64,000 nt of DNA from Haliscomenobacter sp. (GCF_016718685.1 NZ_JADKCX010000032.1:1-64000); one strand, 5' to 3'. Shown: positions 1 through 11,313, numbered from the stretch's first letter. A program made the numbers and translations. The notes: generated by a model not told the origin, from the letters alone.

Positions 1-575
1 TCGCGTCCTGACTGGCCGCGATGATCATCTTATCGTATGATGGCGCATACTCGGCCCAACCCGCCCGGTTTTCCGGCAGTTCCTTCATTTTTTTGGCGAC
101 TTCCTGAGCAAAGGTATCGCCGGGTTTGAGCAAAATGTTGTCCTGCCAATTCCACACGGGCGGGCCACTTTCCAGGTAATCCGTTGAAGTGCGCAGCCTC
201 AAGATTGATTGTTCCCATTTGTTGGCTTGCACGGCGATCCAGATCAAAAAGAGTTTGTTTTCCTGATTCAAAAAGGACCGGATTGCAGTCGGGGATATTT
301 GGCGTATCGGCCATCAAAAAGGGGTCACTCCAGGCGGTTTTGCCTTTTCCCAAGCGGGCTCCCATCAGTTTGACGTCATCGGCACTGCGTTCGCCACTGC
401 CATAAAACCAGACGGCCAGCAAGTCGCCATTGGGCAAATACACCACACTGCTTGCGTGCACATGTTTGTCTTGCAAGGGGAAAAGCAGCAGCGATTTTTC
501 GATGGCCGCGGGTTGTGCGCTGCCGAAAGAAATACTAAGGCAAAAGGCGATGCAGGGCAGTAAAAATGGCTTCAT
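1..575 (-). CDS. Exo-alpha-sialidase family protein, N-terminal part
   Basis: The gene runs off the left edge of the window. The likely start at 575 gives a signal peptide (MKPFLLPCIAFCLSISFGSAQ) followed by a segment typical of BNR/sialidase-like six-bladed propellers (HASSVVYLPNGDLLAVWFYG, then DVKLMGARL and NPVLF). Such proteins remove terminal sialic acids or act as related glycoside hydrolases in the periplasm or outside the cell. The frame breaks near 255 in a short T run; the alternative frame then continues sensibly (LFLIWIAVQANKWEQS) to the edge. I take this as one gene with an apparent one-base deletion. The catalytic residues lie outside the window, so activity cannot be judged. 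Confidence 0.7.
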
Positions 576-654
576 TGAATCAGTTTGGAAAAAATACAAT
601 TGTGTGTTTAAAATTATGGGTTTTGGTGTAAATTGCCAGCAATAAAACTTGATT

Positions 655-775
655 TGTAAAAGTTTAGCACCCGCCTGCGGCGGATTTTTTATTCACCGCG
701 GTCTTCACAGATTTTCCAAATTTTATGGATCCATAAAATTTGTGAAAATCTGTGAAATCCGTGGTGAATAAATCC
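655..775. repeat. Composite palindromic intergenic repeat
   Basis: The centre is a perfect palindrome (AAATTTTATGGA followed by its complement, 24 bp). It is flanked by imperfect arms reading attcacc..cgg..ttcacagatttt on one side and the reverse complement on the other, about 75 bp in all. Just upstream is a tract beginning tttagcacccgcctgcgg. The same two modules recur at the right end of the window (63.73-63.98 kb), so this is a dispersed family and not a gene-specific signal. It lies immediately upstream of the hydrolase gene and may affect its leader. Confidence 0.75.
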
Positions 776-798
776 TTTTGACCTATAAACCTAATCAG

Positions 799-2154
799 AT
801 GCACATCAGTCCTCAAAAAATCGGCCTATTCCTCGCGTTTTGTATCGCAACGCTCGCAAGCAGCTTTGCCCAATCCCCCATCACCCCACAAACCGCGCTC
901 AAAAGTTACCTGGCCAACAAGGACAAAACCTACCAATGGGAATTGAAAGATTCCACGACCCTCGGTAGTGTCAAGGCTTATCATTTGCTCCTGACCTCCC
1001 AAAAATGGCGGGAATACACCTGGCGGCACCAATTGACCGTCTTCATTCCCTCAGAAACCAAATACGACGGTGCCCTGCTATTCATCACAGGTGGATCAAA
1101 CAAAGCCGAGCAACCCAACTGGAGCCAAGCCGACGGCCTGTGGGCGCCACTGGCGGGCATCGCCGATAAAAACAAGGGTATCGTGGCGCTGATCAAACAA
1201 GTCCCCAATCAGCCCTTGTATGGCGATTTGACCGAAGACGCCCTGATTTCTTACACGCTGCATCAATTCAAAAAAGACAAAGATTACAGTTGGCCGCTGC
1301 TTTTTCCGATGGTCAAATCAGCGGTAAAAGCGATGGATGCGGTGCAAGAATTCAGCAAAAAAAAGGCGAAGATTAGCGTGAATACTTTTGTGGTGACGGG
1401 TGCCTCCAAACGCGGCTGGACCACCTGGCTCAGCGCAGCAATCGACGACCAAAGGGTAAAAGCCATTGCCCCCATGGTGATCGACATGCTCAATATGCCC
1501 GCCACGCTCAATTACCAGTTCCAAACCTACGGTGAATACAGCGATCAAATCGAAGATTACGTCAAATTGGGCATCCCCCAAAACACCGATACCGAAGACG
1601 GCAAAGCCATCACCGCCCTGATCGATCCGTATTCGTACCGCAGCAAGCTGAACGTTCCCAAAATGATATTCATCGGCACCAATGACGAATATTGGACCGT
1701 AGACGCCATCAAACACTACTACGAGCAGATCCCCGGCAAAAACATGTTGCACTACGTGCCCAATGTTGGCCACAACCTGGGCGGGGGCAAACAGGCTTTA
1801 GAAGCCCTCAGCGCATTTTTTGGCACCACCATCATGAACAAGGCATACCCTTTTTGTACCTGGAAGGTCAATACTTCCAAGGAAGGCGTTGAGCTAGCGG
1901 TCGATGCTGTCACCACGGATTTGGTGGAGGCGACGCTCTGGTTCACCACCTCTAGCGACCGCGATTTCCGCAACAACCTCTGGCTCAGTCGCAACATCAA
2001 ACTGAATAGTCTGCCCACGGTGAAAGCGGCCTTGCCTTATCCCAAGAAGGGTTTTCAGGCGTTTTACCTGGATTTGAAGTACAAAGATCCGAATGGGGGG
2101 ACGTATACGACGAGTACCAGGGTGTATGTGAGTGATGGTGAGAAGGTGTTGTAG
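799..2154 (+). CDS. PhoPQ-activated pathogenicity-related (PqaA-type) alpha/beta hydrolase
   Basis: The protein has about 451 residues with a signal peptide (LAFCIATLASSFAQ). The body matches the PhoPQ_related family: an early WREYTWRHQLTVFIP strand region, the nucleophile elbow GASKRGW around residue 205, a downstream acid-loop region (FIGTNDEYWT) and a late GHNLGGG histidine. Family members are exported serine hydrolases of unclear substrate. In enterobacteria a homologue is PhoP-regulated, but nothing here suggests that regulation. I chose ATG 799 over the in-frame TTG at 778 because it precedes the signal peptide directly. The gene is intact and converges on smc with an 18-bp gap. Confidence 0.85.
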   Translation: MHISPQKIGLFLAFCIATLASSFAQSPITPQTALKSYLANKDKTYQWELKDSTTLGSVKAYHLLLTSQKWREYTWRHQLTVFIPSETKYDGALLFITGGSNKAEQPNWSQADGLWAPLAGIADKNKGIVALIKQVPNQPLYGDLTEDALISYTLHQFKKDKDYSWPLLFPMVKSAVKAMDAVQEFSKKKAKISVNTFVVTGASKRGWTTWLSAAIDDQRVKAIAPMVIDMLNMPATLNYQFQTYGEYSDQIEDYVKLGIPQNTDTEDGKAITALIDPYSYRSKLNVPKMIFIGTNDEYWTVDAIKHYYEQIPGKNMLHYVPNVGHNLGGGKQALEALSAFFGTTIMNKAYPFCTWKVNTSKEGVELAVDAVTTDLVEATLWFTTSSDRDFRNNLWLSRNIKLNSLPTVKAALPYPKKGFQAFYLDLKYKDPNGGTYTTSTRVYVSDGEKVL

Positions 2155-2172
2155 GAGTCGGAAAATTAACCC

Positions 2173-5100
2173 CTACCCCACTGCCACCTCAAACTGCCCA
2201 CCCACATTCTCGTAATCCCGAAAATCCACTGGCATTACCCCAGACACCCCTTGCTCCGCCATGTACACCCCATAAATGGTATCTACTGCGGCCATGGTCA
2301 GCTTGTTGTGGGTCACGATGATGAACTGCGAGTCTTTGGAAAACTTCTTGATGATGCGGTTGAACTTGGTGATGTTGCCATCGTCCAGGGGGGCATCCAC
2401 CTCGTCGAAGATACAGAAGGGTGCAGGTTTGAGCAGGTAGAGCGCGAAAAGCAGTGCCGTTGCGGTGAGCGTTTTTTCACCGCCCGACAATTGGCTGATC
2501 GTTTGCGGGCGTTTGCCTTTGGGTTTAGCTACAATTTCGATGCGCGAATCCAGCGGATTTTCGGGATCGAGTAAGATCAGGTCGCAGTTGTCGTCTTCGG
2601 TGAAGAGGCTGCGGAACACGTCGATGAAGTAGAGGCGTGCCTTTTCGAAGGCTTCCAGGAATTGCAGGGTGGCCGTTTCTTCGATCTCCAGGATGGTTTG
2701 TTCCAGGGATTTTTTGGCCGCCACGATGTCGTCGCGTTGCTGGGCGATGTTGTCGTAGCGCTCTTTGATTTCGGAGTACGCTTCGACCGCCAGGGGGTTG
2801 ATTTCACCGTAGTTGTCGAGGCGTTTTTTGAGTTTGTCCACCTCTTCCTGCATCTCCGCTTCGGGGCGTTTGATGCTCGGTTCCTCGTTCAGGATGTCGT
2901 TGATGCCAATTTCAAACTCGATGCGCAGGCGCTGCGAGATGGAGCTGATTTCAAACTTGACGTCGTTGAACTTGTCCTTCAGGTTGTTGATCAACACTTG
3001 CAAATCCTGCTGTTGGCGGGTCAGTTTGCGCAGGCGGTCTTCCATTTCCACCATGCCCGTGCGGGCTTTGAAGTAGATTTGCTCCGCTTCGGTAAGTGAA
3101 GACTCGTGGGTGCCGCGCTCGGCGTAAGCCTCTTGCAGCGCAGTGGCCAGGCGCAGCAACTCGTCGTTGACCATCGAAATCTCCCGATCCGCAGTGAGGA
3201 TGCCCTGCTGGTTTTGTTGCAGGGCGTTTTTGGTGTCGGTGATTTGTTTTTCGCGGAAAGACAATTCCTGCTGAAAAGTGGTCACCTTATTTTGCTGGCG
3301 GATGAACTGGATGTTCTTCTCGTTGTATGCCGCCGAAGTCTGGCTGAGTTGATCGGCCATTTGGCGGAAACTGCCATCCGTGTGCGAGATTTTTTCCTTG
3401 ACGGCGTCCAGTTCCGCGTTGCGCTGGTTGAGTTGTTCGTCGATCCCGCGCACCGCTTGAGTCAGCTCCAGAATGCGTTTTTCGATCAATTCGCGGCGGT
3501 TGGCCACTTCCTGAATCAGGGATTCGAAGTTGGACAAACTGGTGGACAAAGACACTTTTTCCTGCGCCAGTTTGTTCAAAATGCTGCGCTGCTGCTGCAT
3601 TTCCAGATCCGGGCGTTTGGCTTTCAGGGCATCCACCCGTTCTTTGAGGTTGAAGGACGTTGTCGACAGGCGGTTTTCTTCCTGCTCGGCTTTTTTGATC
3701 GCTTCTTCCAGTACTTCGAGGTTCTTCTTGCGGCCAATTTTTTTGCCTTCAAACAATCCGATTGAGCCGCCAGACACGCTGAAACGGCGCTTGATGATGC
3801 GGCCACTGCGCGAAGCACCACCACATCCTGTTCGGGCAAAGCCCCCTGGATCTCCTCTTTTTCGGTGAGCAATACGTTTTCGAGCAGGTAACCCACCAGA
3901 TTGCGGTACGCGGGGTCGGTTTGCACCAATTCCATGGCCATCTTCGTCTCCGGGAAGAGGGTCATCGGCATTTGGTAGTCCTTAAATGCGTCGAGCACGA
4001 AGAAATTGGCCTTGCCCTTTTGGGTTTTGCCCAAAAGTTCAATGGCAAAATAGGCCTCCGCCAGGTTGTTGACCACGAAGTAGTTGAGGTAGGGTTCGAG
4101 GAAGTTTTCGATGGCGACGCGGTACTCCTCCCCGACGTAGATCAAGTCCGAGAGCAAGGGCGCGCCTTTGTCCCAATCCTTACTTTTGACCAAATACTGG
4201 ATGGATTCCGGGAAACCTTCCAGGTTTTCCACCATACTCTTGGTCAACTTGAATTCGTTGCGTTTGGCGTCGAGGTCGCGGCGTACGCGGGCAATTTTTT
4301 GGGTAATTTCGCTTAATTCGGCCTCGCCTTTTTGCAAATCCTGCTGGCGTTTTTCTTCCGCTTGTTCCAGGCTGGCCACCACCTCATGTTGGGTATGTTC
4401 CTGTTTTTCCAGTTCCAGCACCTTGTTGCGCAAGCCCGCTACCGATTCCTGGCGTTGGCGGATTTCGGCGTCGTTGCGGTTGATGTCCTGGTTGTTGTTG
4501 TCGATCTGATTAAGGCTGATCGCTTTCTGCTTTTCCAGTTCGTTGATGGCGCGCTCCAGGCGTTGTTGTTCCTGCACCACCACGTCGAGGTCGGCTTTCA
4601 TGGTGCTGTGGCCGCCGCGAATTTTGTCGAGTTGTTGTTCGGCGGTTTCCAGTTCTTGTTCCAAACGGGCTTCTACCCGTTTTTCTACGTTCAGCTCTGA
4701 GCGGTAGTGCTCGATGTCTTCTTCGAGTTGCACAATGCGGCCTTGCGCTTGCTGGATATCTTGCTCTTGTTTGAGGCGGTTTTGCTGCACAAACTGGAGT
4801 TTTTGCTCCAACATGCGGCGGTCATTTTCCATGCCCCGGATGCGCCCGACGAGGCTATTGAGGTCGCGCTGGCGTTCGGAAAGGGCCTTTTCTTTGTCGA
4901 GGTGGGTGAGGCGTTCCTTTTCCAGAGCGGCTTCCAGATTGAGGCTTTCTACGTCGATCTGGCGGTATTTGTCCTGCTCCAGGTCGATCTGGCTTTGCAG
5001 GCTCTTGTGTTTGTCTCTCAGCCCGCCCACCTTGATCAAGGCCAGGGCCACGCTGAGTTCCTTGTATTCTTCCTTGAGTTCGAAGTATTTCTGGGTGCGT

Positions 5101-5729
5101 TTGGCCTGTTTTTCCAGCGATTTGAGGTTGCTTTCTATTTCGGCCAGCAGGTCTTCTACCCGATCCAGGTCTTCGCTGGTGCTTTTGAGTTTGCTGAGGG
5201 TTTCTTTTTTGCGGAGTTTGTATTTGGATACCCCAGCCGCTTGTTCGAACATCTTGCGGCGCGAGTCTTCCTTGTCTTCCAGGATGTCGTCCACCATGCC
5301 GAGGGCGATGATGGCGTAAGAGTTCGAGCCAATGCCCGTGTCGAGAAACAGTCCGGTGATGTCCTTGAGGCGGCAGGTCACGCCGTTGAGGCGGTATTCA
5401 CTTTCCCCGCTGCGGTAGAGCATGCGGGTGATGGTCACGGAGTTGTATTCGGTAGGCAGCAGATTTTTGGTGTTTTCAAACGTCAGGGAAACCTGGGCAA
5501 TTCCGGCGGGTTTGCGCTTTTTGGTGCCGTTGAAGATGACGCTCGACATTTGGTCCAAACGCAGTTCCCGACTGCTTTGCTCGCCTAACACCCAACGGAT
5601 GGCGTCCACCACATTGGATTTTCCGGATCCATTGGGGCCGACAATGCCAATCACATCCGCCCCAAAGTTGATGACGGTGGGGTTGGCAAAACTTTTAAAA
5701 CCTTTGATTTCGAGACTCTTCAGACGCAT
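2173..5729 (-). CDS. smc: Chromosome segregation protein SMC (one apparent frameshift)
   Basis: This is a full-length SMC ATPase of about 1185 residues, the core of the condensin-like SMC-ScpAB complex that compacts and segregates chromosomes. The N-terminus has the Walker A motif GPNGSGKSN in an IGIVGPNG context. Long coiled coils flank a hinge (EGFPESIQYLVKSKDW and following). The C-terminal head has the signature motif QLSGGEKTLTA and Walker B FCIFDEVDAPLDD. The start at 5729 (MRLKSLEIKGFKSF) is the canonical SMC N-terminus. The frame breaks near 3805-3815, just after the hinge: upstream ends LPEQDVVVLR and downstream resumes SGRIIKRRFSVSGGSIGLFEGKKIGRKKN. As SMC is normally essential, a sequencing indel is the likeliest cause. 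No scpA or scpB is adjacent. Confidence 0.95.
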
Positions 5730-5740
5730 GGGTAAAATCA

Positions 5741-5870
5741 GTTGAAAAGTTGAAGAGTTGAAGAGTTGAAGAGTTGGGTTGTGCAAGATTCGTTCATATA
5801 GCCTGGAAAAATCTGGTCTTTCCAACTTTTGAACTTCTTTTCAACCCTTCAACTTTAAACTTTTCAACTC
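5741..5870. repeat. Palindromic GTTGAAGAG-type repeat upstream of smc
   Basis: Direct copies of gttgaagagttgaagag on the left are answered by their reverse complement on the right (cttcttttcaacccttcaac), around a unique core of about 50 bp. The same family occurs at 58.25-58.37 kb and a related one at 57.60-57.70 kb; a fragment is also present near 6.0 kb. It would form a long hairpin in RNA. It overlaps the smc leader region. Confidence 0.7.
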
Positions 5871-6010
5871 AAAACAAGCCTACAAAGATACGCCATCGTC
5901 TTTCAACAAAGTCTTGATAAGTTGGCGAGTTATCCACATTGGGTGTTGGTAAGGGGGGAAGTTTTGCACGGACATTACTTTGTTTAAGCACAGTGCTTCC
6001 TTTTCACCTT

Positions 6011-7174
6011 TCAACTCTTCAACTTTCCTACCGCCCGAAAACAATCCAACAACACATCAAAATCATCCGACGTATTGTACACATTCGGTGCTACCCGGAT
6101 GGCATTGCCACGGGTAGAGACATACACCCGGCGTTTTTTGAATTCGGTTTGCAGGCGCTCCATGTCCATTTCGGCTGGTAAGCGCACGCCTACGAGGTGA
6201 TGCGCCAAATTTGCTTGAGGTTCAATTTGACACCCCATCTCCCGCAGGTCTTCCAGGGCATTGGCACCAATCCGCTGGCAATATTCCTGGATATTCGCTA
6301 CGCCCCAATCCAGGAGCTGGGTAATGGCGGCAGACAACATGGGGGCCAGCACAAAATTGCTTTGTTCACCCATCATGTAGCGGCCCGCCAGGGGCTTGTA
6401 TTCGTCCTGATAACTAATCAGGCTGCTAAAATCTTCGCTGTTGTGGCGGTTGATCCAGTTTTCTTCGATCGGGACGCCGCCGTCAAACCGCGGCCCATAG
6501 TAGGCCACACCGAGCGAATAAGGCCCCATCAGCCATTTGTAGCCCCCACAAACCAGGGCATCCACGGGGACTTCACTGACATCCAGGGGCAAAGCACCCA
6601 CCGACTGCGTACCGTCAATCACCAGCAGGGCACCAAACTCGTCGGTTCGGGCGCGGATGCGCTTGAGGTCGTACAAGGTGCCATCGGCCCAATGGACGTT
6701 GCCCAGAGCCACCATCACCGTGTTGGCATCGATGGCATTCAGGATCGCTTCGTTCCAGGCTAGCATGCGGTTGGGGCCATCTGGCGCTTTTACCACCCGC
6801 AATTCCGCGCCATTTTCGGCAACTACCCGTTGCCAGGCGTAGTAATTGCTCGGAAACTGATCTTCGGCCACCACAATGTGTTGTCCGGGTTTGATTTTCA
6901 AGTTGCGGGCTACCGTGGCAAGACCGTAGGATGCCGAGGGAATGACCGCAATCCGGTCTTTTTCGGGTGTGTTGATCAGGCGGGCAAAAAGGGTTTTTAG
7001 TTCTTCGCTGGGCTTAAAAAAATCCTCCGGTTTGATCGACCAAGGCTGGCTTTTGCGGCCCACCATTTCACGGCCTAACATATCCAGTTGCTTCAATTGT
7101 GGCGACATGTAGGCACAATTGAGGTACGTGATTTCTTCGGGAAAATTAAACAGTGATTTTTGACAACTCAACAT
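6011..7174 (-). CDS. Class V aminotransferase-fold PLP-dependent enzyme
   Basis: The protein has 387 residues with the fold-type I, class V layout of NifS/IscS/SelA-like enzymes. Residues 188-193 (DGTQSV) fit the PLP-ring aspartate, and K213 in VCGGYKWLMGP fits the Schiff-base lysine. HW around 161-162 lies in the substrate/cofactor region. No cysteine-desulfurase active-site loop cysteine is evident, so I would not call it IscS; kynureninase-like or isopenicillin epimerase-like members look similar. Substrate is unknown. The gene is intact, single, and cytosolic with no signal peptide. Confidence 0.85.
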   Translation of the reverse strand: MLSCQKSLFNFPEEITYLNCAYMSPQLKQLDMLGREMVGRKSQPWSIKPEDFFKPSEELKTLFARLINTPEKDRIAVIPSASYGLATVARNLKIKPGQHIVVAEDQFPSNYYAWQRVVAENGAELRVVKAPDGPNRMLAWNEAILNAIDANTVMVALGNVHWADGTLYDLKRIRARTDEFGALLVIDGTQSVGALPLDVSEVPVDALVCGGYKWLMGPYSLGVAYYGPRFDGGVPIEENWINRHNSEDFSSLISYQDEYKPLAGRYMMGEQSNFVLAPMLSAAITQLLDWGVANIQEYCQRIGANALEDLREMGCQIEPQANLAHHLVGVRLPAEMDMERLQTEFKKRRVYVSTRGNAIRVAPNVYNTSDDFDVLLDCFRAVGKLKS

Positions 7175-7263
7175 GGCTTGGAAATTAGAAGTACATGGGA
7201 TAAAAAATAGTCATAAAAGTCTGCGAAATTAAAAAAATCCAGCACAGTTTAGAGAAATATTAC

Positions 7264-7271
7264 TACTTTTG
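7264..7271 (+). promoter_or_regulatory. Possible Bacteroidota -7 element (TACTTTTG)
   Basis: TACTTTTG matches the Bacteroidota consensus TAnnTTTG and lies about 120 nt upstream of the exported-protein gene at 7393. I see no clear TTTG -33 element at the right distance, so this is weak. Confidence 0.3.
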
Positions 7272-7392
7272 GTCAAGGTTTTAACTTTAGGGGCAAATTA
7301 TTCTACCTACCATTTTCAATAATCCATTGTGGTTCAAGTACATTCTGTCGCATCCTGCGCAACGGATTCGTACAACATTTAACATTTTGCCC

Positions 7393-8148
7393 ATGAACAA
7401 CCGATTCAAACCTGAAAAGCCCCCGCTTTTCCTTTTTTTTTGTCCAAAAATCCAATTGCTGCTTTTGCTGCTGGGCTTGGCCCTGCGCCTGTCGGCTCAA
7501 GAAGTCCCAGAAAAAAAGGGGCTGATCCGCTTTAGGGAGTGGCAATATGCGCTTGGCGTTACCCTGGGCACCAAAGGTGCTGGAGCCGATATGGCTTTTC
7601 GAGTGCGTCCCCACTGGCATTTGCGTGCTGGGCTCAATTATCTGCAAGGCAGTTTTGGTCAACAACAATTCGACCTTGGCGGTTTTGGTCTCAGCGACAA
7701 CACCTGGTTGTTTACAGGAAAAATCCGCCAGCATGCTGCCGAACTGATGGTCGATTACGCGGTAATCCATGAACAAGTCCGCTTGGTGGCTGGACTGGCC
7801 ATTCAACCGGCCAACCGGATTACCGGGAATTTTGTGCTCCGCGATTCGGTACAGTTCAATGAAGTGCGAATAGCCGCCGCAGAATTGGGGCAAATTGACG
7901 CCAGTATCGACTATCCGCGTTTATTTTCACCTTATCTGGGAATTGGGTTGGGACGGATGGTACCTTGGCGGCGCTTGAGCGTCGGCCTCGACGCTGGTGC
8001 CTATTTTCGGGGCAAACCCAATGTTGATTTACAGGCTACAGGATTACTGCAAACCAATGAAAACAGCCGCAATGCCTTGCAGAACAACCTCCAGAACAAA
8101 CGCATTTGGCCCGCCCTGAACCTGCGGCTAGGCTTGCGCTTTTTGTAA
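7393..8148 (+). CDS. Exported protein of unknown function, possible small beta-barrel
   Basis: The protein has about 251 residues. ATG 7393 is followed by a basic stretch and a strongly hydrophobic signal (IQLLLLLLGLALRLSAQ) ending in a signal peptidase I-like AQ. The mature part alternates short beta-like segments with glycines (ALGVTLGTKGAGADMAFRVRPHWHLRAG; SPYLGIGLGRMVPWRRLSVGLDAGAYF) and ends LGLRFL with a C-terminal aromatic, which resembles an outer-membrane beta-barrel. I do not recognise the family. It sits 19 bp upstream of a lipoprotein gene on the same strand, so the two are probably co-transcribed. Confidence 0.65.
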   Translation: MNNRFKPEKPPLFLFFCPKIQLLLLLLGLALRLSAQEVPEKKGLIRFREWQYALGVTLGTKGAGADMAFRVRPHWHLRAGLNYLQGSFGQQQFDLGGFGLSDNTWLFTGKIRQHAAELMVDYAVIHEQVRLVAGLAIQPANRITGNFVLRDSVQFNEVRIAAAELGQIDASIDYPRLFSPYLGIGLGRMVPWRRLSVGLDAGAYFRGKPNVDLQATGLLQTNENSRNALQNNLQNKRIWPALNLRLGLRFL

Positions 8149-8167
8149 ACGATCACATCTGACCTCC

Positions 8168-10133
8168 ATGAAATACCGTACCTTATACCTTCTTTTCCCA
8201 ATATTGTTTTTGAACAGTGCTTGTGATAAGGCCCTGGATCAATTCAAAGACGACGCGCTGGACGGCCTGCAATTTGAGGTCAGCACCGGCGTATTGCACC
8301 AACCCCTGACCTTACAAATGCTCGATGAATTGAGCGGAGCCCCCGCCGAAGGGGTCAGTGTGGAATTGTTGAGCAGCGATTTTTCAACGATCTACACCAA
8401 CAGTGGCAGCAAAACCCTACGGCTGCAAGGTGGACTGCTCACCTTGGGCACACTCAAGCGGGAAGCACCCAGTGAAAGTGCCCCCCGTAAAGTACGGTTC
8501 CGTTTCAAATCCACGGGCTATTTCACCCGTGAAGAAGAATACTTGTTGAGTGATACTGTGGGCATTTTAGCCACGGTCTGGATGCGGCCGATGCGCAGTT
8601 CTGAACACATTGGTATGGCTGAAAAAACCTTGTCCACGCAAAGAACGGAGGTCATCAACTTGAACACTCAAAACCTACAGGGCAGTCTACAAATTGATCC
8701 TTATGTTGAGTTTTCGCCATGGCAATACCACACTCATTGGCCCCATTTCCCTCAAATTGATGGTCATGCCAGGAACGGCAGCCAACAAAAACCACCTGGA
8801 ATCCGCCCTCATCCGCGCGCCTTTTCGCAAGTCCGATGGCAACATCGGAAAGCTCAACCTCAATCCGGTAAGTCTTTTTGATTTTTATGCCAGTGCACAT
8901 GGCGACGCCGATCACTTGAGTTTTCCAGCAGCATTCAGTATCCCGATTGATCCCAACCTTTAATCCCTCTGAGTAAACCGCATTAAAGTTGGCGATTTGA
9001 TTCCGGCATATTGGCAAAATCCAGCTGAGGGAATCTGGCAGGCCCGTGGTTTTGCGACCATCAGCAACAGCCGGGGTAAACTGGAGGCCGTGATGCCTCT
9101 GGCTTATACTGGGCGATGGGCACTGGGTTTTATGGAATTGTGGCCCGAAGAGCAAATCTCCGAGCTTTGTCAGGTTTTTATCACGGTGCAAGCCGATGTA
9201 CCTGATACCCTGGAGGGCGTGTATTACCGCGCTGAAAAACCCGTGTATTTTCGGTATACCCAGCGGGCCAGTATGAATTTTATGCAAGTGTTCCCCAGTT
9301 GCCGCACGGGGCAGGGTTTTGACATGGATGCGCTGGTACGCTCCGCAAAAGAACAAACCCAAAATTATTACATGCAACAAGACAGCAACGTGTTTGCGGA
9401 ACTCAGTTTTCAACCTAAAGTCAGTGTATTTGTAATTCAACCTTTGCCCATTTTGTCCGGAGTACAACTTCAGTGAAAAAACCAATATCCCCATTGCCAT
9501 CAACGCCGATGAAGCTACCGAGGGCTGGTTGTATTATCAAATTGGCAGCAGCAGCGGCTATCGTTTCATGCGCCTGATCAAAGGCATCAACAACATCCAG
9601 GTGGCTACCCACGCAATCCATTGTTTACACCGGGTGGTTTTTATGGTGCACAGGCGCAGTTCACGTTTTTTTATGAAGAAGGTTGTCGGTTGCAGAGCAG
9701 CACGCGTAGTTTTCCCGCTTGCGAGGTCTTGACCCAGGGGGCGTTGTTGCGGGTACGTCCTACCCAAAACCTGGTTTTTTCCAGTGCTGATTTGAGCATC
9801 AATGCCAATTGTGGGGGCAGTTACCAACCCGCTATCCGTCCTACGCTGCCCATTTTTTACCGCAGTGCCTGCAATAGTGCCTCGGACATGCCCTACAAAA
9901 AACTGGGCGATTTCCAGGCGGGTACTATTCTCGAGAATTTACCGCTCCGCCTCGGCGAACGTTACGATTTCAAAATCCAATACGGCAGCGGGTTACAGGA
10001 GTTTCAGGGCATTCGGCTCAGCGCGGATTCGCTGGGTTTTGGAAAATTTTACACGATGAGCAAAAACGGGCGGATACGGGTGCATTTTGGGGAAGTGGAG
10101 CTGCCGGAGGGGGTTTGTAATTTGGTGAAATAA
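8168..10133 (+). CDS. Surface lipoprotein of unknown function (several apparent frameshifts)
   Basis: The start at 8168 gives a lipoprotein signal (LLFPILFLNSACDK; lipobox cysteine in NSAC). The next about 70 residues resemble a carboxypeptidase-regulatory-like beta sandwich (VSVELLSSDFSTIYTNSG). Reading then passes through at least four frames: about 8168-8700, 8694-8963, 8997-9476 and 9621-10133, with a short bridging piece near 9500-9620. The pieces are contiguous and continue in register, so this is one protein of about 650 residues, either a pseudogene or, more likely, an error-rich read region. It is probably exported to the outer membrane. I do not recognise the family, and function is unknown. 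Confidence 0.55.
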
Positions 10134-10183
10134 AAGTTTACGCTACACGTGGCGACCTTATTTCACCACTTATTCGCGCGGAT

Positions 10184-11204
10184 TCACACAGATTTTAGGT
10201 ATGTCTCGCTGGCTTTTTTCAAACGCATGGCCATCCGCTTGCGCAGCAAACGAGGCGCCAGTACTTCAATGTCTTCTGCAAAGCCCAAAAACTCCCGTTC
10301 CAACTCCAGATTTTGAATCACTTCAATAGAAAAAACGGTACTGCCGTCTTCGCGTTGCTCCACTATTTGTTGTGAGTGGTGAAAGGGTTTGGTTTGTACA
10401 TAAGGGGATTGATCGGCGCTCACCCAAAACTGCACCGTAATCGTTTTTTGTCCCCTGGTTTTGGTCACCCCAATGGCATCTTGCAGCCAATTTGCATCCA
10501 GTTCAGGATCAAAACGGAAGGCTGGGGTGTCAATTGGTTCAAAAGACTTGATGCGATCCAAGGCAAAAATTTGGGGATGTAGCCGGTCATCACGCATGCC
10601 CAATACAAACCAACGATTGCGGAATTCTTTCAACAAATGGGCATGTAACACCATGGTTTGTGGCACCATGGCTTTAAAAGATTGGTATTCTACTTTCAAC
10701 ACCTTTTGCTCCACAATGGCCGCGTAAATTCCCTCCAAATGGGCCAGTCCTTTTAATTGTTCATTTTTTTTCAAAATCAATCAAAGGGCGCTGGTTCGTT
10801 TTCACCATTTGAATCTTGTGTTGGAGACGATTGACCATGTCGTCCACTTCCCTAAAATGGGTAAAACCTTTGAATTGGCGCAATATGCCCACCACCTCGT
10901 TGAGCGTATTCAAATCCTGTTGGGTCAGCGGAATGTTGGCAATGCTGTATTCGGGGTCTTCATACGTATAGTACTTTTTGTCCAATACCACAATCGGGGC
11001 GTTGTAGCCCAGTTTTTCGGAACGCATCAATTGAATGTCCAGTTGAATGGCACGGCGGCTCACCCCTTTGCGAATTCCTTCGTACTCATACAAGGCATCT
11101 GAACAGGCCTCGATCAAGTCCTCCAAAGTCCATTTGCGGTTGCGTCTGCGCAAACAAGCGTCGATGGTTTTGTATCGAACAAGGGCGTTGCGGTTTACTG
11201 GCAT
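10184..11204 (-). CDS. WYL-domain transcriptional regulator (one apparent frameshift)
   Basis: The N-terminal part (from 11204) is a DeoR/YafY-like helix-turn-helix region: RYKTIDACLRRRNRKWTLEDLIEACSD, then a wing-like SRRAIQLDIQLMRS. The C-terminal part is a WYL domain (VEYQSF, LHAHLLKEFRNRWFVLG, ALDRIKSFEP) and WCX tail. The two halves are in different frames; the break falls in a run of eight T around 10767-10774, and the joined sequence reads PLIDFEKNEQLKGLAH. WYL proteins sense ligands, often nucleic-acid-derived, and commonly control defence or RNA-repair loci. It is divergent from the Ro60-like gene, with an inverted repeat between them, so it is the obvious candidate regulator of the Ro/Y-RNA locus. 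Confidence 0.85.
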
Positions 11205-11290
11205 AAAATATTTTAAAGTTAAAAAACTGTAATTCAATTATTTACTCGATTTTAAAAAAATATTTTCACAAAAATACGACCTATTTTTTT

Positions 11291-11313
11291 ACTGCGCAAA
11301 AAGATTGCGCAGT
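11291..11313. promoter_or_regulatory. Inverted-repeat operator candidate between WYL regulator and Ro60-like gene
   Basis: The arms ACTGCGCAA and TTGCGCAGT are perfect 9-bp inverted repeats separated by AAAGA. About 8 nt downstream is CAACTTTG, one mismatch from the Bacteroidota -7 consensus TAnnTTTG. The palindrome would therefore overlap the -33/-7 spacer of a promoter for the Ro60-like gene. It is the only sharp dyad in the divergent intergenic region. Confidence 0.5.

Noticed and set aside
2251..5745. Long plus-strand ORFs opposite smc, up to 293 codons
   Set aside because: They are antisense shadows of a GC-balanced coiled-coil gene, with low-complexity F/L/V-rich translations and no domain resemblance.
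5741..5775. Possible CRISPR-like direct repeats (gttgaagagttgaagag)
   Set aside because: Units are about 9 bp without spacers and form one arm of a palindrome; no cas genes are nearby.
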